Source of the DNA: Mariniphaga sp963747515
GTDB taxonomy: Bacteria > Bacteroidota > Bacteroidia > Bacteroidales > Prolixibacteraceae
DNA: 64,000 nt
Reading direction: 5' to 3'
Assembly (NCBI GenBank): GCA_963747515.1
Contig: CAVVFN010000008.1
Span: 558,001-622,000 of the forward strand
Part shown: one piece after another, positions 25,481-34,724 of the stretch
Layout of the letters: the number at the start of each line of letters is the position of its first letter
Position numbering within the stretch: the first letter of the stretch is position 1
The notes under the pieces: model-generated
Told to the model about the DNA's origin: nothing
Databases searched by the model: none
What the model saw: the letters and a program-made list of their open reading frames with translations, nothing else
Made by a program: the position numbers and the translations under genes

Positions 25481-27121
25481 TTACATCATACCGCCCATGC
25501 CTCCCATACCGGGATGTCCTCCGGCAGGTACAGCTGATTTTTCTTCTTTTTCCTCTACAATTACAGTTTCTGTTGTAAGTAACATTCCTGCTATTGAGGC
25601 AGCGTTTTCCAAAGCAATACGTGCCACTTTAGCCGGATCAATTACACCCGTTTCATAAAGGTTTTCATATTTATCAGTGCGGGCATTGTATCCATAGTCA
25701 TCTTTCCCTTCTCTTACTTTCTGAACCACAACGGCACCTTCTTTTCCAGCATTGCCAACAATTTGACGCAGTGGCTCTTCAATGGCTCGTTTAATGATTT
25801 CGATACCCGTCTGTTCGTCATCATTTTCACCTTTCAGTTCATCAAGACCAGAAATAGCACGGATATAGGCAACACCTCCACCGGGAATTATGCCTTCTTC
25901 AACAGCAGCCCGGGTAGCACTCAATGCATCATCAACGCGATCTTTTTTCTCTTTCATTTCCACTTCAGAAGCTGCGCCAACATATATAACTGCAACTCCA
26001 CCGGCAAGTTTAGCCAGTCTTTCCTGCAGTTTTTCTCTATCGTAATCAGAGGTAGTTGTTTCAATCTGCTTTTTAATCTGAGAAACCCTTGCGGAAATGG
26101 AATCAGATGCTCCGGCTCCGTTAACAATAGTTGTATTTTCCTTGTCCACAGTAACCTTCTCGGCCTCACCCAACATATCGAGGGTAGTCTGTTCAAGTTT
26201 CATCCCCTTTTCTTCAGTAATTACAGAACCCCCTGTAAGTACAGCTATATCTTCAAGCATTTCTTTCCGGCGATCTCCAAATCCCGGAGCTTTAACAGCA
26301 CAAACCTTTAATGAACCACGCAGTCTGTTAACAACTAAAGTAGCCAGTGCTTCTCCATCCACATCTTCAGAAATAATCATCAGCGGACGACCAGCCTGTG
26401 CAGTTTGCTCCAATACAGGAAGCAGGTCTTTCATCGTGCTGATTTTCTTATCGTGAATCAGAATGTAAGGATTTTCAAGCTCAGCAGCCATTTTTTCTGC
26501 ATCTGTTACAAAATAAGGAGAAATGTAACCCCTGTCGAACTGCATACCTTCCACAACATCAACATAGGTTTCAGTACCTTTTGATTCTTCAATAGTGATA
26601 ACACCTTCCTTGTGAACCTTCTGCATTGCTTCTGCAATCAAAGCGCCAATGGTTTCATCATTGTTTGCTGAAATTTTTGCAACCGATTCAATTTTATTAA
26701 AATCGTCACCAATGGTATGGGCCTGTTCTTTAAGGCTACTTACCACTTTAATAACCGCTTTATCAATACCACGTTTTAAATCCATCGGATTAGCACCTGC
26801 TGCTACGTTTTTTAAGCCAACCGTAATTATCGACTGGGCCAATACAGTTGCTGTTGTTGTTCCGTCACCGGCATCATCGCCTGTTTTGGAAGCAACTTCT
26901 TTTACCATCTGAGCTCCCAGATTTTCGTATGCATCGGGAAGTTCAATCTCTTTAGCAACAGTAACACCATCTTTTGAAATCAGTGGTGCACCAAATTTTT
27001 TCTCAAGAACTACATTTCTCCCTTTTGGGCCCAGTGTTACTTTCACTGCATTTGCCAACTGATCAACACCTGACTTTAACCTGTCACGGGCATCAATGTT
27101 GAATTTAATTTCTTTTGCCAT
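25481..27121 (-). CDS. groL: 60 kDa chaperonin GroEL
   Basis: 546 residues, standard length. Visible landmarks are KVTLGPKGRNVVLEKK, the ATP-binding DGTTTATVLAQ with the catalytic Asp, GGGVAYIRA, and the C-terminal Gly/Met tail (GGHPGMGGMGGMM). It folds non-native proteins in the cytoplasm together with GroES, encoded 26 bp upstream in the same operon. Nothing unusual in the sequence. Confidence 0.98.
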   Translation of the reverse strand: MAKEIKFNIDARDRLKSGVDQLANAVKVTLGPKGRNVVLEKKFGAPLISKDGVTVAKEIELPDAYENLGAQMVKEVASKTGDDAGDGTTTATVLAQSIITVGLKNVAAGANPMDLKRGIDKAVIKVVSSLKEQAHTIGDDFNKIESVAKISANNDETIGALIAEAMQKVHKEGVITIEESKGTETYVDVVEGMQFDRGYISPYFVTDAEKMAAELENPYILIHDKKISTMKDLLPVLEQTAQAGRPLMIISEDVDGEALATLVVNRLRGSLKVCAVKAPGFGDRRKEMLEDIAVLTGGSVITEEKGMKLEQTTLDMLGEAEKVTVDKENTTIVNGAGASDSISARVSQIKKQIETTTSDYDREKLQERLAKLAGGVAVIYVGAASEVEMKEKKDRVDDALSATRAAVEEGIIPGGGVAYIRAISGLDELKGENDDEQTGIEIIKRAIEEPLRQIVGNAGKEGAVVVQKVREGKDDYGYNARTDKYENLYETGVIDPAKVARIALENAASIAGMLLTTETVIVEEKEEKSAVPAGGHPGMGGMGGMM

Positions 27122-27147
27122 TTTTATTTACTTTTTTTGAATTTAAC

Positions 27148-27426
27148 TTACGCAATGTACAATACGTCGGTTTGCGACATGAGCATGTAATCCACTCCGT
27201 CGATAGTTAATTCAGAACCTGAATACTTGCCGTAAACTACTACATCGCCCGCCTTAATTTCCATAGGCTCATCTTTTTTGGCGGTTCCGACTAAAACTAC
27301 TGTTCCTTGCTGTGGTTTTTCTTTTGCTGAATCTGGAATTATAATTCCGCTTTGCGTTTTTTCTTCGGCTTCCTGGGGTTTTACCAGGATTTTTCCTGCC
27401 AGAATTTTACCTTTTAGTTCTGCCAT
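27148..27426 (-). CDS. groS: 10 kDa co-chaperonin GroES
   Basis: 92 residues with the mobile-loop region EEKTQSGIIIPDSAKEKPQQGTVV, the GDVVVYGKYSGSEL segment, and the C-terminal DVLYIA typical of GroES. Caps the GroEL ring. First gene of groS-groL. Upstream at 27522-27538 is an inverted TTGTC-N7-GACAA pair; no CIRCE element was recognised. Confidence 0.97.
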   Translation of the reverse strand: MAELKGKILAGKILVKPQEAEEKTQSGIIIPDSAKEKPQQGTVVLVGTAKKDEPMEIKAGDVVVYGKYSGSELTIDGVDYMLMSQTDVLYIA

Positions 27427-27521
27427 TGTTTTTTTCGTTTTGTTATTAAATATTCATTATTTCAAAAATCGACACCCTGATTAAGCACAATCTGTACCAA
27501 AAGAAAAAGAAAGGGTTTTCA

Positions 27522-27538
27522 TTGTCAGAAAGGGACAA
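27522..27538. promoter_or_regulatory. Inverted TTGTC-N7-GACAA pair upstream of groES
   Basis: Short inverted repeat about 100 bp before the groES ATG. Related GACAA/TTGTC pairs occur upstream of clpB (57074-57084) and hsp20 (59709-59741). It could be a shared stress-response site, but five-base half sites arise easily by chance. Confidence 0.25.
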
Positions 27539-27652
27539 AATTGCACATACCCAAAGCAACCGCATCTGCAACATCAGTCAAATTCGATTCATATTCAACA
27601 GCATACATAAAAATGACATAGTCTCTGACAGGGTGACAGAAAGGCAAAATTT

Positions 27653-28624
27653 TTATTCAAACCTATAATCATACACCTGTCGAAATCCTCTTAGAAAATC
27701 GACCGTATTCATCCGTTTCTTTCCTGAAAGCTGTAAATCGGTTATTTCCAGCCAGCCATCTGCACATGCAACATTTAAATAGGTTTCATCATCTGAATCT
27801 ATGGTACCAACAGGAGCAATTCCACCGGCAATAACTGGTTGAGCAAAAAAGATTTTACAAGGAATTGTACGTCCCGAAATTTTATGCACCAGATTTGCCC
27901 ATGCGGCCGGATAAGGAGATAAACCCCGAATAAGATTCCTTACCTCCTGAACTTTCTTCAACCAATCGATTTTACAATCTTCTTTAAATATTTTTGGAGC
28001 CGGCTTAAGGTTTTTATTATGAAAAAGTTCCGACTGGGGGATTGCCTGCACCTCACCTTCAGCCAAAGCATCAACAGTTTCAAGAACCAGTCCTGCTCCT
28101 GTTTTCATCAACCTGTCGTGTATATCTCCTACAGTGTCGTTAACTCCTATATGCGTTTTCCGCTGAAAAAAAATTTTTCCTGTATCCACATTATGGTCGA
28201 GCAGAAAAGTGGTCACTCCGGTTATTGTTTCACCATTAATAACGGCCCAGTTTAACGGTGCTGCCCCCCTGTATTGTGGAAGCAGTGAAGCATGCAGATT
28301 AAAAGTTCCCAGCCTTGGCATATTCCATACCACTTCAGGCAGTATCCGAAAAGCTACCACTACTTGCAAATCGGCATTATATAAACGCAACTGCTCCAGA
28401 AACTCTTGATTTTTCATTTTTTCAGGCTGAAGAACCGGCAATCCATTTTCATCAGCATATTTTTTAACAGCCGATTCTGTTAATTTCTTACCGCGTCCCG
28501 AAGGTTTATCTGGCGCAGTGATCACCAATACTACATTGTACCCATTTTCCACAAGTGCAGTTAAGCTTGCAACTGCAAAATCAGGAGTTCCCATGAATAT
28601 TATCCTAAGTTCCTTTCCTGTCAT
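27653..28624 (-). CDS. fmt: Methionyl-tRNA formyltransferase
   Basis: About 323 residues from the ATG at 28624 (MTGKELRIIFMGTPDFAVAS), preferred over a longer frame that lacks family similarity at its start. It formylates initiator Met-tRNA using 10-formyl-THF. Landmarks are FMGTPDFAVASL, NLHASLLPQYRGAAPLNWAVI with the catalytic Asn-His pair, and a C-terminal beta-barrel domain (about residues 215-320). Single gene. Confidence 0.95.
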   Translation of the reverse strand: MTGKELRIIFMGTPDFAVASLTALVENGYNVVLVITAPDKPSGRGKKLTESAVKKYADENGLPVLQPEKMKNQEFLEQLRLYNADLQVVVAFRILPEVVWNMPRLGTFNLHASLLPQYRGAAPLNWAVINGETITGVTTFLLDHNVDTGKIFFQRKTHIGVNDTVGDIHDRLMKTGAGLVLETVDALAEGEVQAIPQSELFHNKNLKPAPKIFKEDCKIDWLKKVQEVRNLIRGLSPYPAAWANLVHKISGRTIPCKIFFAQPVIAGGIAPVGTIDSDDETYLNVACADGWLEITDLQLSGKKRMNTVDFLRGFRQVYDYRFE

Positions 28625-28936
28625 AAAAATATTTTTTAAACAAAAATAAGCATTCAGCTGCAAATATCTGATAATTAATATTGCAATCCTGGTTAATGAT
28701 AGCATTTGTATGATCTTCAATCTTAAGAATTCGGGTAATAACTTTCAGGTGGTGAAAAAATTATTTAAGGTAAAATGCTGCCTGAATTCTCATTCAGATA
28801 ATAAATTTCAACCTCATTTAAATTAAAAGTCTTGAATGTACTAAAAAAAATATATAGTTTTAACTCGTTAAATGTAAGCCGGCTTTAGCGACCGTATGTT
28901 TGCTCATCCGGCTCCAGATCTTAAATTTCTATTATT
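28625..28936. other. Intergenic region (312 bp) between fmt and the YeeE-type transporter
   Basis: Divergent promoter region. Contains a weak rightward promoter candidate (TTG at 28832-28834, then TATAGTTT at 28853) and a leader hairpin at 28877-28913. No gene was seen. Confidence 0.5.
28877..28913 (+). promoter_or_regulatory. Leader hairpin upstream of the YeeE/YedE gene
   Basis: AGCCGG (28877-28882) pairs with CCGGCT (28908-28913), enclosing a second AGC/GCT pair (28887-28889, 28902-28904). G/C-rich against A/T-rich surroundings and 24 bp before the ATG. No known riboswitch consensus recognised. Confidence 0.35.
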
Positions 28937-29941
28937 ATGGTAATCATTTTTTTAGTTGGATTTTTGTTTGGAACAATTCTGCAATATGCCAGTTTAAACA
29001 AGTACAATTTCATAAGCGGACTGGCAATAATGGAGAATTTTACAGTAGCAAAAGCTATTGCCACAGCAATTGGTGTGGGAGCGATTTTAGTGAACATTGA
29101 AATTAGCTTAGGTATAGCATCTTATCATGTTAAGCCACTTCTGCTGGGCGGAATTATTTTGGGTGCATTAATTTTTGGAACAGGCATGGCAATATTAGGT
29201 TATTGTCCCGGGACCCTTGCAATATCAGCAGGTGAAGGTTCCGTTGACGCTTTTATTGGTATTGCAGGCGGGTTGCTTGCCGGCGTTGTCTACACTTTAC
29301 TGGCGCCAGTCACAAGTAAAATTTCAGGACCTGATTTAGGCACTGTGTCCTTAAATTCTCTGATCGGCACAAATATCCTGTTTTTTATTTTGACTGTTGC
29401 ATTAGGTGCTCTTTTTCTTGCAGTTGCCTTTTGGTTGCATAAAAGAGACACGGTTAAAAATTACAGGTGGCTGGTTGCAGGTATTGCCTTAGCTGTTTTA
29501 GATGCCATAATTTTTCTGACAGTCACCTATAATCGACCTATCGGAGCATCAACTGCATTTCCTTACATTGCTGATTTAGTTACTGGAACTATTCAAAACA
29601 ACTATTTTTCCAAAATTCAAAGCTCTGGTAACTGGGAACTTATTTTTCTCTTTGGGGCCTTTGGTGCCGGATTGATAAACTCACTATTAAAAAAGGATTT
29701 CAAAATTACATTAATCCATAGCAACTGGAAGCGATTCAAAGGTCCATCGTCTGCCAAAAGAATTGTGTGGGCATTTACAGGCGGATTCCTGTTAATAATT
29801 GGTGCCCGGCTGGCGGGAGGCTGCACAAGTGGCCATGTGCTTTCAGGGGGAATGCAACTTGCATTTAGCAGCATTCTCTTTGCACTCGTTGCATTCACAG
29901 GATTTTTAATCACAGGAAAATATTTTTACAGGCAGAAGTAA
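28937..29941 (+). CDS. YeeE/YedE family (thiosulfate/sulfur) transporter
   Basis: 334 residues, about nine to ten membrane helices. The two half-repeat signatures are LGYCPGTLAISAGEGS in the first half and LAGGCTSGHVLSGGMQLA in the second; the cysteines in GYCPG and GGCTSGH are the conserved ones thought to relay thiosulfate in TsuA/YeeE. Predicted import of thiosulfate or a related sulfur compound across the inner membrane. The two-domain single-chain form is found here, with no TusA-like or rhodanese gene beside it. Confidence 0.85.
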   Translation: MVIIFLVGFLFGTILQYASLNKYNFISGLAIMENFTVAKAIATAIGVGAILVNIEISLGIASYHVKPLLLGGIILGALIFGTGMAILGYCPGTLAISAGEGSVDAFIGIAGGLLAGVVYTLLAPVTSKISGPDLGTVSLNSLIGTNILFFILTVALGALFLAVAFWLHKRDTVKNYRWLVAGIALAVLDAIIFLTVTYNRPIGASTAFPYIADLVTGTIQNNYFSKIQSSGNWELIFLFGAFGAGLINSLLKKDFKITLIHSNWKRFKGPSSAKRIVWAFTGGFLLIIGARLAGGCTSGHVLSGGMQLAFSSILFALVAFTGFLITGKYFYRQK

Positions 29942-30017
29942 GCAGTGACCATTCGGTTTAAATCCCTGTAAGTGACAACAACGCACTGACAACAAAATTC
30001 TAAATAAACAACAGAAT

Positions 30018-30959
30018 ATGAAAACTGCAGTAATTGGAACCGGCGGGGTTGGGGGATATTTTGGGGGCAGGTTGGCCAGAGCAGGATTTGATGTAACTTT
30101 TTTAGCACGGGGAGCCCATTTAAAGGCACTTAAAAACCACGGATTAAGAGTAAAAAGTATTGTGGGAGATTTCATAGTTGAGCATGTTAAAGCTACCGAT
30201 AAAATAGCAGATATTGAAAAATCCGATTTAATACTGATTGCCACCAAAGCCTGGCAGATTAAAGAAATTCGCAGTGACTTAAAAAAAATTATCCATAGGG
30301 AAAGTATTGTTTTACCGTTACAAAATGGAATATCTGCTGCCGAAGAATTAGCTGAAGAGATAGACAATACCCGAATATTAGGCGGACTTTGCAGGATAAT
30401 CAGCAAAATAGATGCTCCGGGAATAATTAACCATTTTGCAATAAACCCTGTCATTGTTTTTGGAGAATTGGACAAATCAAAATCAGACAGAACAGCAGCA
30501 ATAAAAAATCTGTTTGAAACATCGGGAATTGATTCCAGAATATCTGAGGACATTGAAGCCGATTTATGGAAGAAATTTATTGGAATTTGTGTAAGTGGGT
30601 TACTGGCTATAACAAAAACCACCTATGGAGAACTGAGGTCTTTGAAAGAAACTCGTGAACTGATGATTTCTTTGCTTACGGAAATATTCCTGCTGGCAAA
30701 AAAAACAGGAATACAGATTGAACCTGGTTTTGTTGAAAAAACTGTTTCAGCAGTCGATTCATTTCCTTATCATTCTACTACTTCTTTATCGCGGGATATA
30801 TTGGAAGGAAAACCATCCGAAATAGAGTACCAGAATGGAACAGTGGTAAAACTTGCAGAAAAATACAATATGAATGTCCCGATAAATAAATTTATTTACA
30901 ACTGCATTTTGCCAATGGAATTAAAGGCTAGAAATTTTAAATTTAAACTGACCCCCTGA
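30018..30959 (+). CDS. panE: 2-dehydropantoate 2-reductase
   Basis: NADPH-dependent reduction of ketopantoate to pantoate in the pantothenate (CoA) pathway. 313 residues with the N-terminal Rossmann motif VIGTGGVGGYFGGRLARAG, PLQNGISAAEELAEEI with the conserved Asn, and C-terminal SSLSRDILEGKPSEIEYQNG-like text (here TSLSRDILEGKPSEIEY) containing the catalytic-region Lys/Glu pattern. Several paralogues of this family have other substrates, so the name is likely rather than certain. It lies 76 bp after the YeeE-type gene. Confidence 0.88.
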   Translation: MKTAVIGTGGVGGYFGGRLARAGFDVTFLARGAHLKALKNHGLRVKSIVGDFIVEHVKATDKIADIEKSDLILIATKAWQIKEIRSDLKKIIHRESIVLPLQNGISAAEELAEEIDNTRILGGLCRIISKIDAPGIINHFAINPVIVFGELDKSKSDRTAAIKNLFETSGIDSRISEDIEADLWKKFIGICVSGLLAITKTTYGELRSLKETRELMISLLTEIFLLAKKTGIQIEPGFVEKTVSAVDSFPYHSTTSLSRDILEGKPSEIEYQNGTVVKLAEKYNMNVPINKFIYNCILPMELKARNFKFKLTP

Positions 30960-31197
30960 AGGCTTAAAACATAATGAGGCCGGATTGCGCAAAGTTAAGG
31001 TCACCCTGACATGGAATATGGTATTTCCTGGGAAAAGTTTGTTTATACGTTAACAGGAAAATTTTCTCTGTTTCTGTTTTGACAACGTAAAAGAGGGCTT
31101 TGACAGGTAAAATAATGAGAATAAAAAGAAGTTATCGTCAATATAAGAAGAATTTAATAGCTGTGCCGTTCTTAAAAAAGCACGCGGTTTTGAAATC

Positions 31198-32469
31198 TTA
31201 ATCAAATAATCCGGGCAAGAACAACGACAACTCAGGAATATAAGTAACCAGGAGCAAGACAAGAATACTTACCAGCAGAAAAGGGAAACCAGCTTTTGCA
31301 ACTTTGTCAACCGATACTTTTCCAATCCCTGAGGCAACAAATAAACACACACCAACAGGAGGAGTGTTCAGCCCGATAATCAGGTTCAAAACAGCAATAA
31401 CAGAAAACTGAATGGGATCGATGCCAACTGATACCGCTACATTTAAAAGTATCGGGTATACGATTAACAAGGCAGCTATGGTTTCCATGAACGAACCTAC
31501 TATAATAAGCAGAATATTTATCAAAAGCAACAACAGAAACTTGTTATGAGTAATGGCAAGAAGAAGTTCAGCCATGTTTTGTGGCACCTGCTCTATTATT
31601 AATATCCAGCCAAAAAGGTTGGCAAAACCCACCAGCAACATGAGCGATGCAGTGGTACCTGCCGAATTAACCATCACAGCAGCAACTTTTTTCCAGGAAA
31701 GGGTCTGGTAAATAACCGCACCTACCATCAAGGCATAGAGGACAGCTACTACGGAAGCTTCGGTGGGGGTAAATACTCCCCCAATGATGCCAAAAAGTAT
31801 GAGGAAGGTCATGAGCAATGCCCAGAACGCATCAATAAAGCTGCTGCCTTTTTGGCCCCAAGTAGCTTTTAACTGTTTAGGATGATTTTTCCGGATAGAA
31901 ATGCTGTAGGAAACCACAGCCAGGCCAATAGCCAGCAGTATGCCCGGAACTGCTCCCGCAAGGAACAATTTGCCAATAGAGATGCCAGTAAGTGAACCTG
32001 CAATAATCATAGGCAAACTTGGCGGTATAATGGGTCCTATTGTAGATGAGGCTGCAGTAACGGCACAGGAAAATTCAGCACTGTAGCCTTCCTTTTTCAT
32101 GGCAGGAATCATCACCGATCCTATAGATGCCGTATCGGAAATAGCGGTGCCCGATATTCCTGAAAAAACCATGGACGCTCCTATATTGGCGAGAGACAGG
32201 CCTCCCCGGATTTGCCCCAGCAGATTATTGCTGAACCGGATTATCCTGTCGGTCATTCCGCATGCATTCATCAGGTTTCCGGCAAGAATAAAACCTGGAA
32301 TGGAAAGTAAAACAAAAACATCGATGCCGGAATACATCTTCAGAGGAAGGGTTACCAGAGGGTATTCTTTCAACAGCAGGTAGGTAAGCGTAGATATTCC
32401 AAGGGCAAATGCAATGGGAAACCGAAGAAACAACAATAAAAAAAAGGTGATAAACAGTAACCAGACCAT
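31198..32469 (-). CDS. dctM: TRAP transporter large permease (DctM)
   Basis: 423 residues with about 12 hydrophobic segments; landmarks are FRFPIAFALG, SGTAISDTASIGSVMIPAM, TIGPIIPPSLPMIIAG and GLNTPPVGVCLFVASGI. It is the ion-driven pore subunit that imports a carboxylate delivered by the binding protein. Third gene of dctP-dctQ-dctM, three bases after dctQ. The substrate cannot be told; C4-dicarboxylates and sugar acids are common. Confidence 0.93.
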   Translation of the reverse strand: MVWLLFITFFLLLFLRFPIAFALGISTLTYLLLKEYPLVTLPLKMYSGIDVFVLLSIPGFILAGNLMNACGMTDRIIRFSNNLLGQIRGGLSLANIGASMVFSGISGTAISDTASIGSVMIPAMKKEGYSAEFSCAVTAASSTIGPIIPPSLPMIIAGSLTGISIGKLFLAGAVPGILLAIGLAVVSYSISIRKNHPKQLKATWGQKGSSFIDAFWALLMTFLILFGIIGGVFTPTEASVVAVLYALMVGAVIYQTLSWKKVAAVMVNSAGTTASLMLLVGFANLFGWILIIEQVPQNMAELLLAITHNKFLLLLLINILLIIVGSFMETIAALLIVYPILLNVAVSVGIDPIQFSVIAVLNLIIGLNTPPVGVCLFVASGIGKVSVDKVAKAGFPFLLVSILVLLLVTYIPELSLFLPGLFD

Positions 32470-32472
32470 AAC

Positions 32473-32937
32473 CTATAATTTACTTAAAAGAATTTGCCTC
32501 AGGTGGGCCAGTGTAAAAATAAAAATGGCCAATCCGATGATGGAGATGCTTATAAATATAATCCCCATGGTTATTTGTAATGCCGGTGATAACTCATCCA
32601 TCCCCAGACTTGCAAACGGTATGCTGCCGGCAATTAAAAGCGCGGCAAAAACAACTACAACAACATCGGTAATAACATCCAGCCACCACTCAGCACCCGG
32701 TGAAAGGTATTTTTCTATCAGATCGAGCCGGATAAAATCTCCGTTTTGCAAACCCGTGCCCGTTCCAAATGCCACGGAATAAATAAAAAGCATTCGAGCC
32801 GCTTCTTCAGTCCAGTGTGGCGTACTGTCCATAAAAAACCGTGTAAATACCTGCAGGGTCACCACTGCTATCATCGACACCAGGCTCACCAGTGCTCCGG
32901 CTTTAAACAATCCGGAAATCCATCTTAGCGGGCTCAT
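32473..32937 (-). CDS. dctQ: TRAP transporter small permease (DctQ)
   Basis: 154 residues with four membrane helices and the family segment MDSTPHWTEEAARMLFIYSVAFGTG (Trp-Thr-Glu-Glu motif). It assembles with DctM. It overlaps the end of dctP by four bases and precedes dctM by three, so the three genes form one operon. Confidence 0.92.
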   Translation of the reverse strand: MSPLRWISGLFKAGALVSLVSMIAVVTLQVFTRFFMDSTPHWTEEAARMLFIYSVAFGTGTGLQNGDFIRLDLIEKYLSPGAEWWLDVITDVVVVVFAALLIAGSIPFASLGMDELSPALQITMGIIFISISIIGLAIFIFTLAHLRQILLSKL

Positions 32938-33914
32938 AATTCGTTGTTTAATTTAATTATTCGTGTATATAGAGCCTTATATTCTTCAGGCAACACCTCA
33001 AGCACTGCTGTCTCTGCTTTTTTTCTGAATGCTTCAATGTCGGGTTCAATAAACTTCATTCCCTTCTTTTCCAGTTGCCTGCGTAGAAATTCTTCCTGTT
33101 TTACAAATTGCTGTTCATGATACTGCTGCATCAGCATTCCCGCCTCCAGCACCTTTCCCTGCAACTCCTCCGGCAGGGACTGAAACTGCTTTTCGCCTAT
33201 TATGACATAAATCCAGCTGGTAACATGACGCGTAAGATTCAGGTATTCCTGCACCTCATATAATCCGGCGCTATATATCAGTGCAAATGGATTTTCCTGT
33301 GCTTCTACCGTTCCCTGCTGCAACGCAGTAAACACTTCTGAAAATGCCATTGGAGTAGGCTTGGCTCCCAGCTCCTGCCAGACCTTTACAAAAAGAGGGA
33401 CATTGGGAACACGCAAGATCATACCGTCTAAATCATCGGGCCTGACAACCGGCCGGTTGGATGTAAGGTGCCGCGGACCACGCTCAAAATAACCTATTGG
33501 CCTTACCCCAATTTTGTGAATCATTTCACGGGCTATCTCCTTTCCGATTTCACCTTCAACAACCATTTTAAGATGTTCCGAATCGCGAATAAGGTAGGGC
33601 ACTGCCAGTAACGCAGTAATTCCAGCCCAGTTCTGCATGCTCTCCCCGCTTATGGTCATTTCAATAATTCCGGCACGTATGCTCCTTATCATGTCAAGTT
33701 CTGCCCCAAGCTGTTCAGCAGGAAATACCCTTACTTCAATCTGCCCGTTGGAAAGCGAATCAAGAGCATGCGCAAACCGCAGAGCTGAAAGGTGCCAGAT
33801 GTCTTTTTCATTTGCCTGGTGCCCAAGATGAAAGATATATTCAGGACCCTTTTCCTGTTTCTGACAGGAAACAAACCCCCATAGAAGCAGAATAAATACA
33901 AACAAAATTCTCAT
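32934..33914 (-). CDS. dctP: TRAP transporter substrate-binding lipoprotein (DctP)
   Basis: 326 residues. The N-terminus MRILFVFILLLWGFVSCQKQ is a lipoprotein signal with Cys at about residue 17, so the binding protein is membrane-anchored rather than free. Family landmarks are YIFHLGHQANEKDIWH, FPAEQLGAELDMIRSIRAG, and the LDGMILRVPNVPLF segment with the conserved substrate-binding Arg, then AFSEVFTALQQGTVEAQENP. First gene of the operon; a TAATTTTG -7 candidate lies at 33964-33971. Confidence 0.92.
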   Translation of the reverse strand: MRILFVFILLLWGFVSCQKQEKGPEYIFHLGHQANEKDIWHLSALRFAHALDSLSNGQIEVRVFPAEQLGAELDMIRSIRAGIIEMTISGESMQNWAGITALLAVPYLIRDSEHLKMVVEGEIGKEIAREMIHKIGVRPIGYFERGPRHLTSNRPVVRPDDLDGMILRVPNVPLFVKVWQELGAKPTPMAFSEVFTALQQGTVEAQENPFALIYSAGLYEVQEYLNLTRHVTSWIYVIIGEKQFQSLPEELQGKVLEAGMLMQQYHEQQFVKQEEFLRRQLEKKGMKFIEPDIEAFRKKAETAVLEVLPEEYKALYTRIIKLNNEL

Positions 33915-34208
33915 GCTGTTTCAATATTCAATTAAAGTCCCGGGTTCATTCTTTAATGCAGATCAAAATTAACCTGCAGGCTAAAATTAGAATTTTTATT
34001 GTAAATCTCACCAATAGCAGAATACAAATGAAAAAAGATTAAAAACAGGAATATTTAAAAAAGTTTAAACCACACAACATACAAAAAAAGTTAATAACAG
34101 AAATAAAAATGCAGCATGCTGTCTTTTTTTTTCTCTGAAGGGCTGCCAATTTTTATCGTATTTTAAAAAAATTGGGTATATTATATTTTATATCATCTTC
34201 AAGTTTTG

Positions 34209-34312
34209 TTCGTGATTTATTCGTGGTTTATTCGTGGTTTATTCGTGGTTTATTCGTATTAAATTCCAGTTATCACGAAGATAATACGAATAGATTACGA
34301 AAATAATTCGAG
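34209..34312. repeat. 11-bp phased repeat array with inverted half (locus B)
   Basis: Five direct 11-bp units start at 34209, 34220, 34231, 34242 and 34253. The second to fourth are identical (TTCGTGGTTTA); the first differs by one base and the last is degenerate. Then come inverted units with ACGAA ending at 34279, 34290 and 34301, and TCGAG at 34312, again at exactly 11 bp. The halves can pair as an imperfect hairpin of about 40 bp. Same architecture as the arrays near 8530 and 58512. Confidence 0.88.
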
Positions 34313-34457
34313 ATAAGTAAGAATTTAACTATAAGTTGCTATTAAAATGTAAAGGTATAACCAGGACAGCAGCATGTTCATTTCCACAAGAAATTTAACG
34401 AATTTACCATTCTGTTAAAACAGAACACATACAAGGTGTTTCGCCACAACTAAGGCT

Positions 34458-34541
34458 ATGGGAAAAAGTGACACTTTGACCGGACTGCTGGTTGGTGCAT
34501 ATTTTGCTGCCAGCATGCAGTTGAATATTCAGCTCACGTGA
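34458..34541 (+). CDS. Possible 27-residue ORF, perhaps a decayed YtxH-like gene
   Basis: ATG to TGA encodes MGKSDTLTGLLVGAYFAASM followed by QLNIQLT. The first part recalls the start of small YtxH-type membrane proteins (GLLVGA..), but the hydrophobic helix and the rest are cut short. It may be a gene remnant, a very small protein, or chance. Confidence 0.25.
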   Translation: MGKSDTLTGLLVGAYFAASMQLNIQLT

Positions 34542-34724
34542 AATAATCAATTATCATTGAAAATTTTTCAGTTTACAGAACAGCAAAATTTTCATCTATC
34601 ATCAATCTTCCGGATCCACCATAAAAAGCTCATATAATAATTACAAAATTTGAACAAAATTCCCCAGTTGAACATTTCAAATGAAGCAGAGGGGAATTAA
34701 CAGGTAATGAAATGATTCATTAAA

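Larger units (their letters stand above)
33915..34724. other. Long intergenic region (810 bp) between dctP and the DnaJ gene
   Basis: Divergent region. Holds the dctP promoter candidate, an 11-bp phased repeat array at 34209-34312, a perfect 16-bp inverted repeat TTCTGTT-aa-AACAGAA at 34410-34425, and a short open frame at 34458-34541. The rest is A/T-rich with no other coding signal. Unusually long for this gene-dense window. Confidence 0.7.

Noticed and set aside
25763..26311. 182-codon rightward open frame inside groL
   Set aside because: Antisense of groL; no recognisable protein features.
27427..27652. CIRCE operator upstream of groES
   Set aside because: No TTAGCACTC-N9-GAGTGCTAA pattern or close variant was found.
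29906..30622. 238-codon leftward open frame across panE
   Set aside because: Shadow of panE, which has all expected motifs.
31050..31262. 70-codon leftward open frame after dctM
   Set aside because: Overlaps the dctM end in another frame; Cys/Ser/Leu-rich with no recognisable features.
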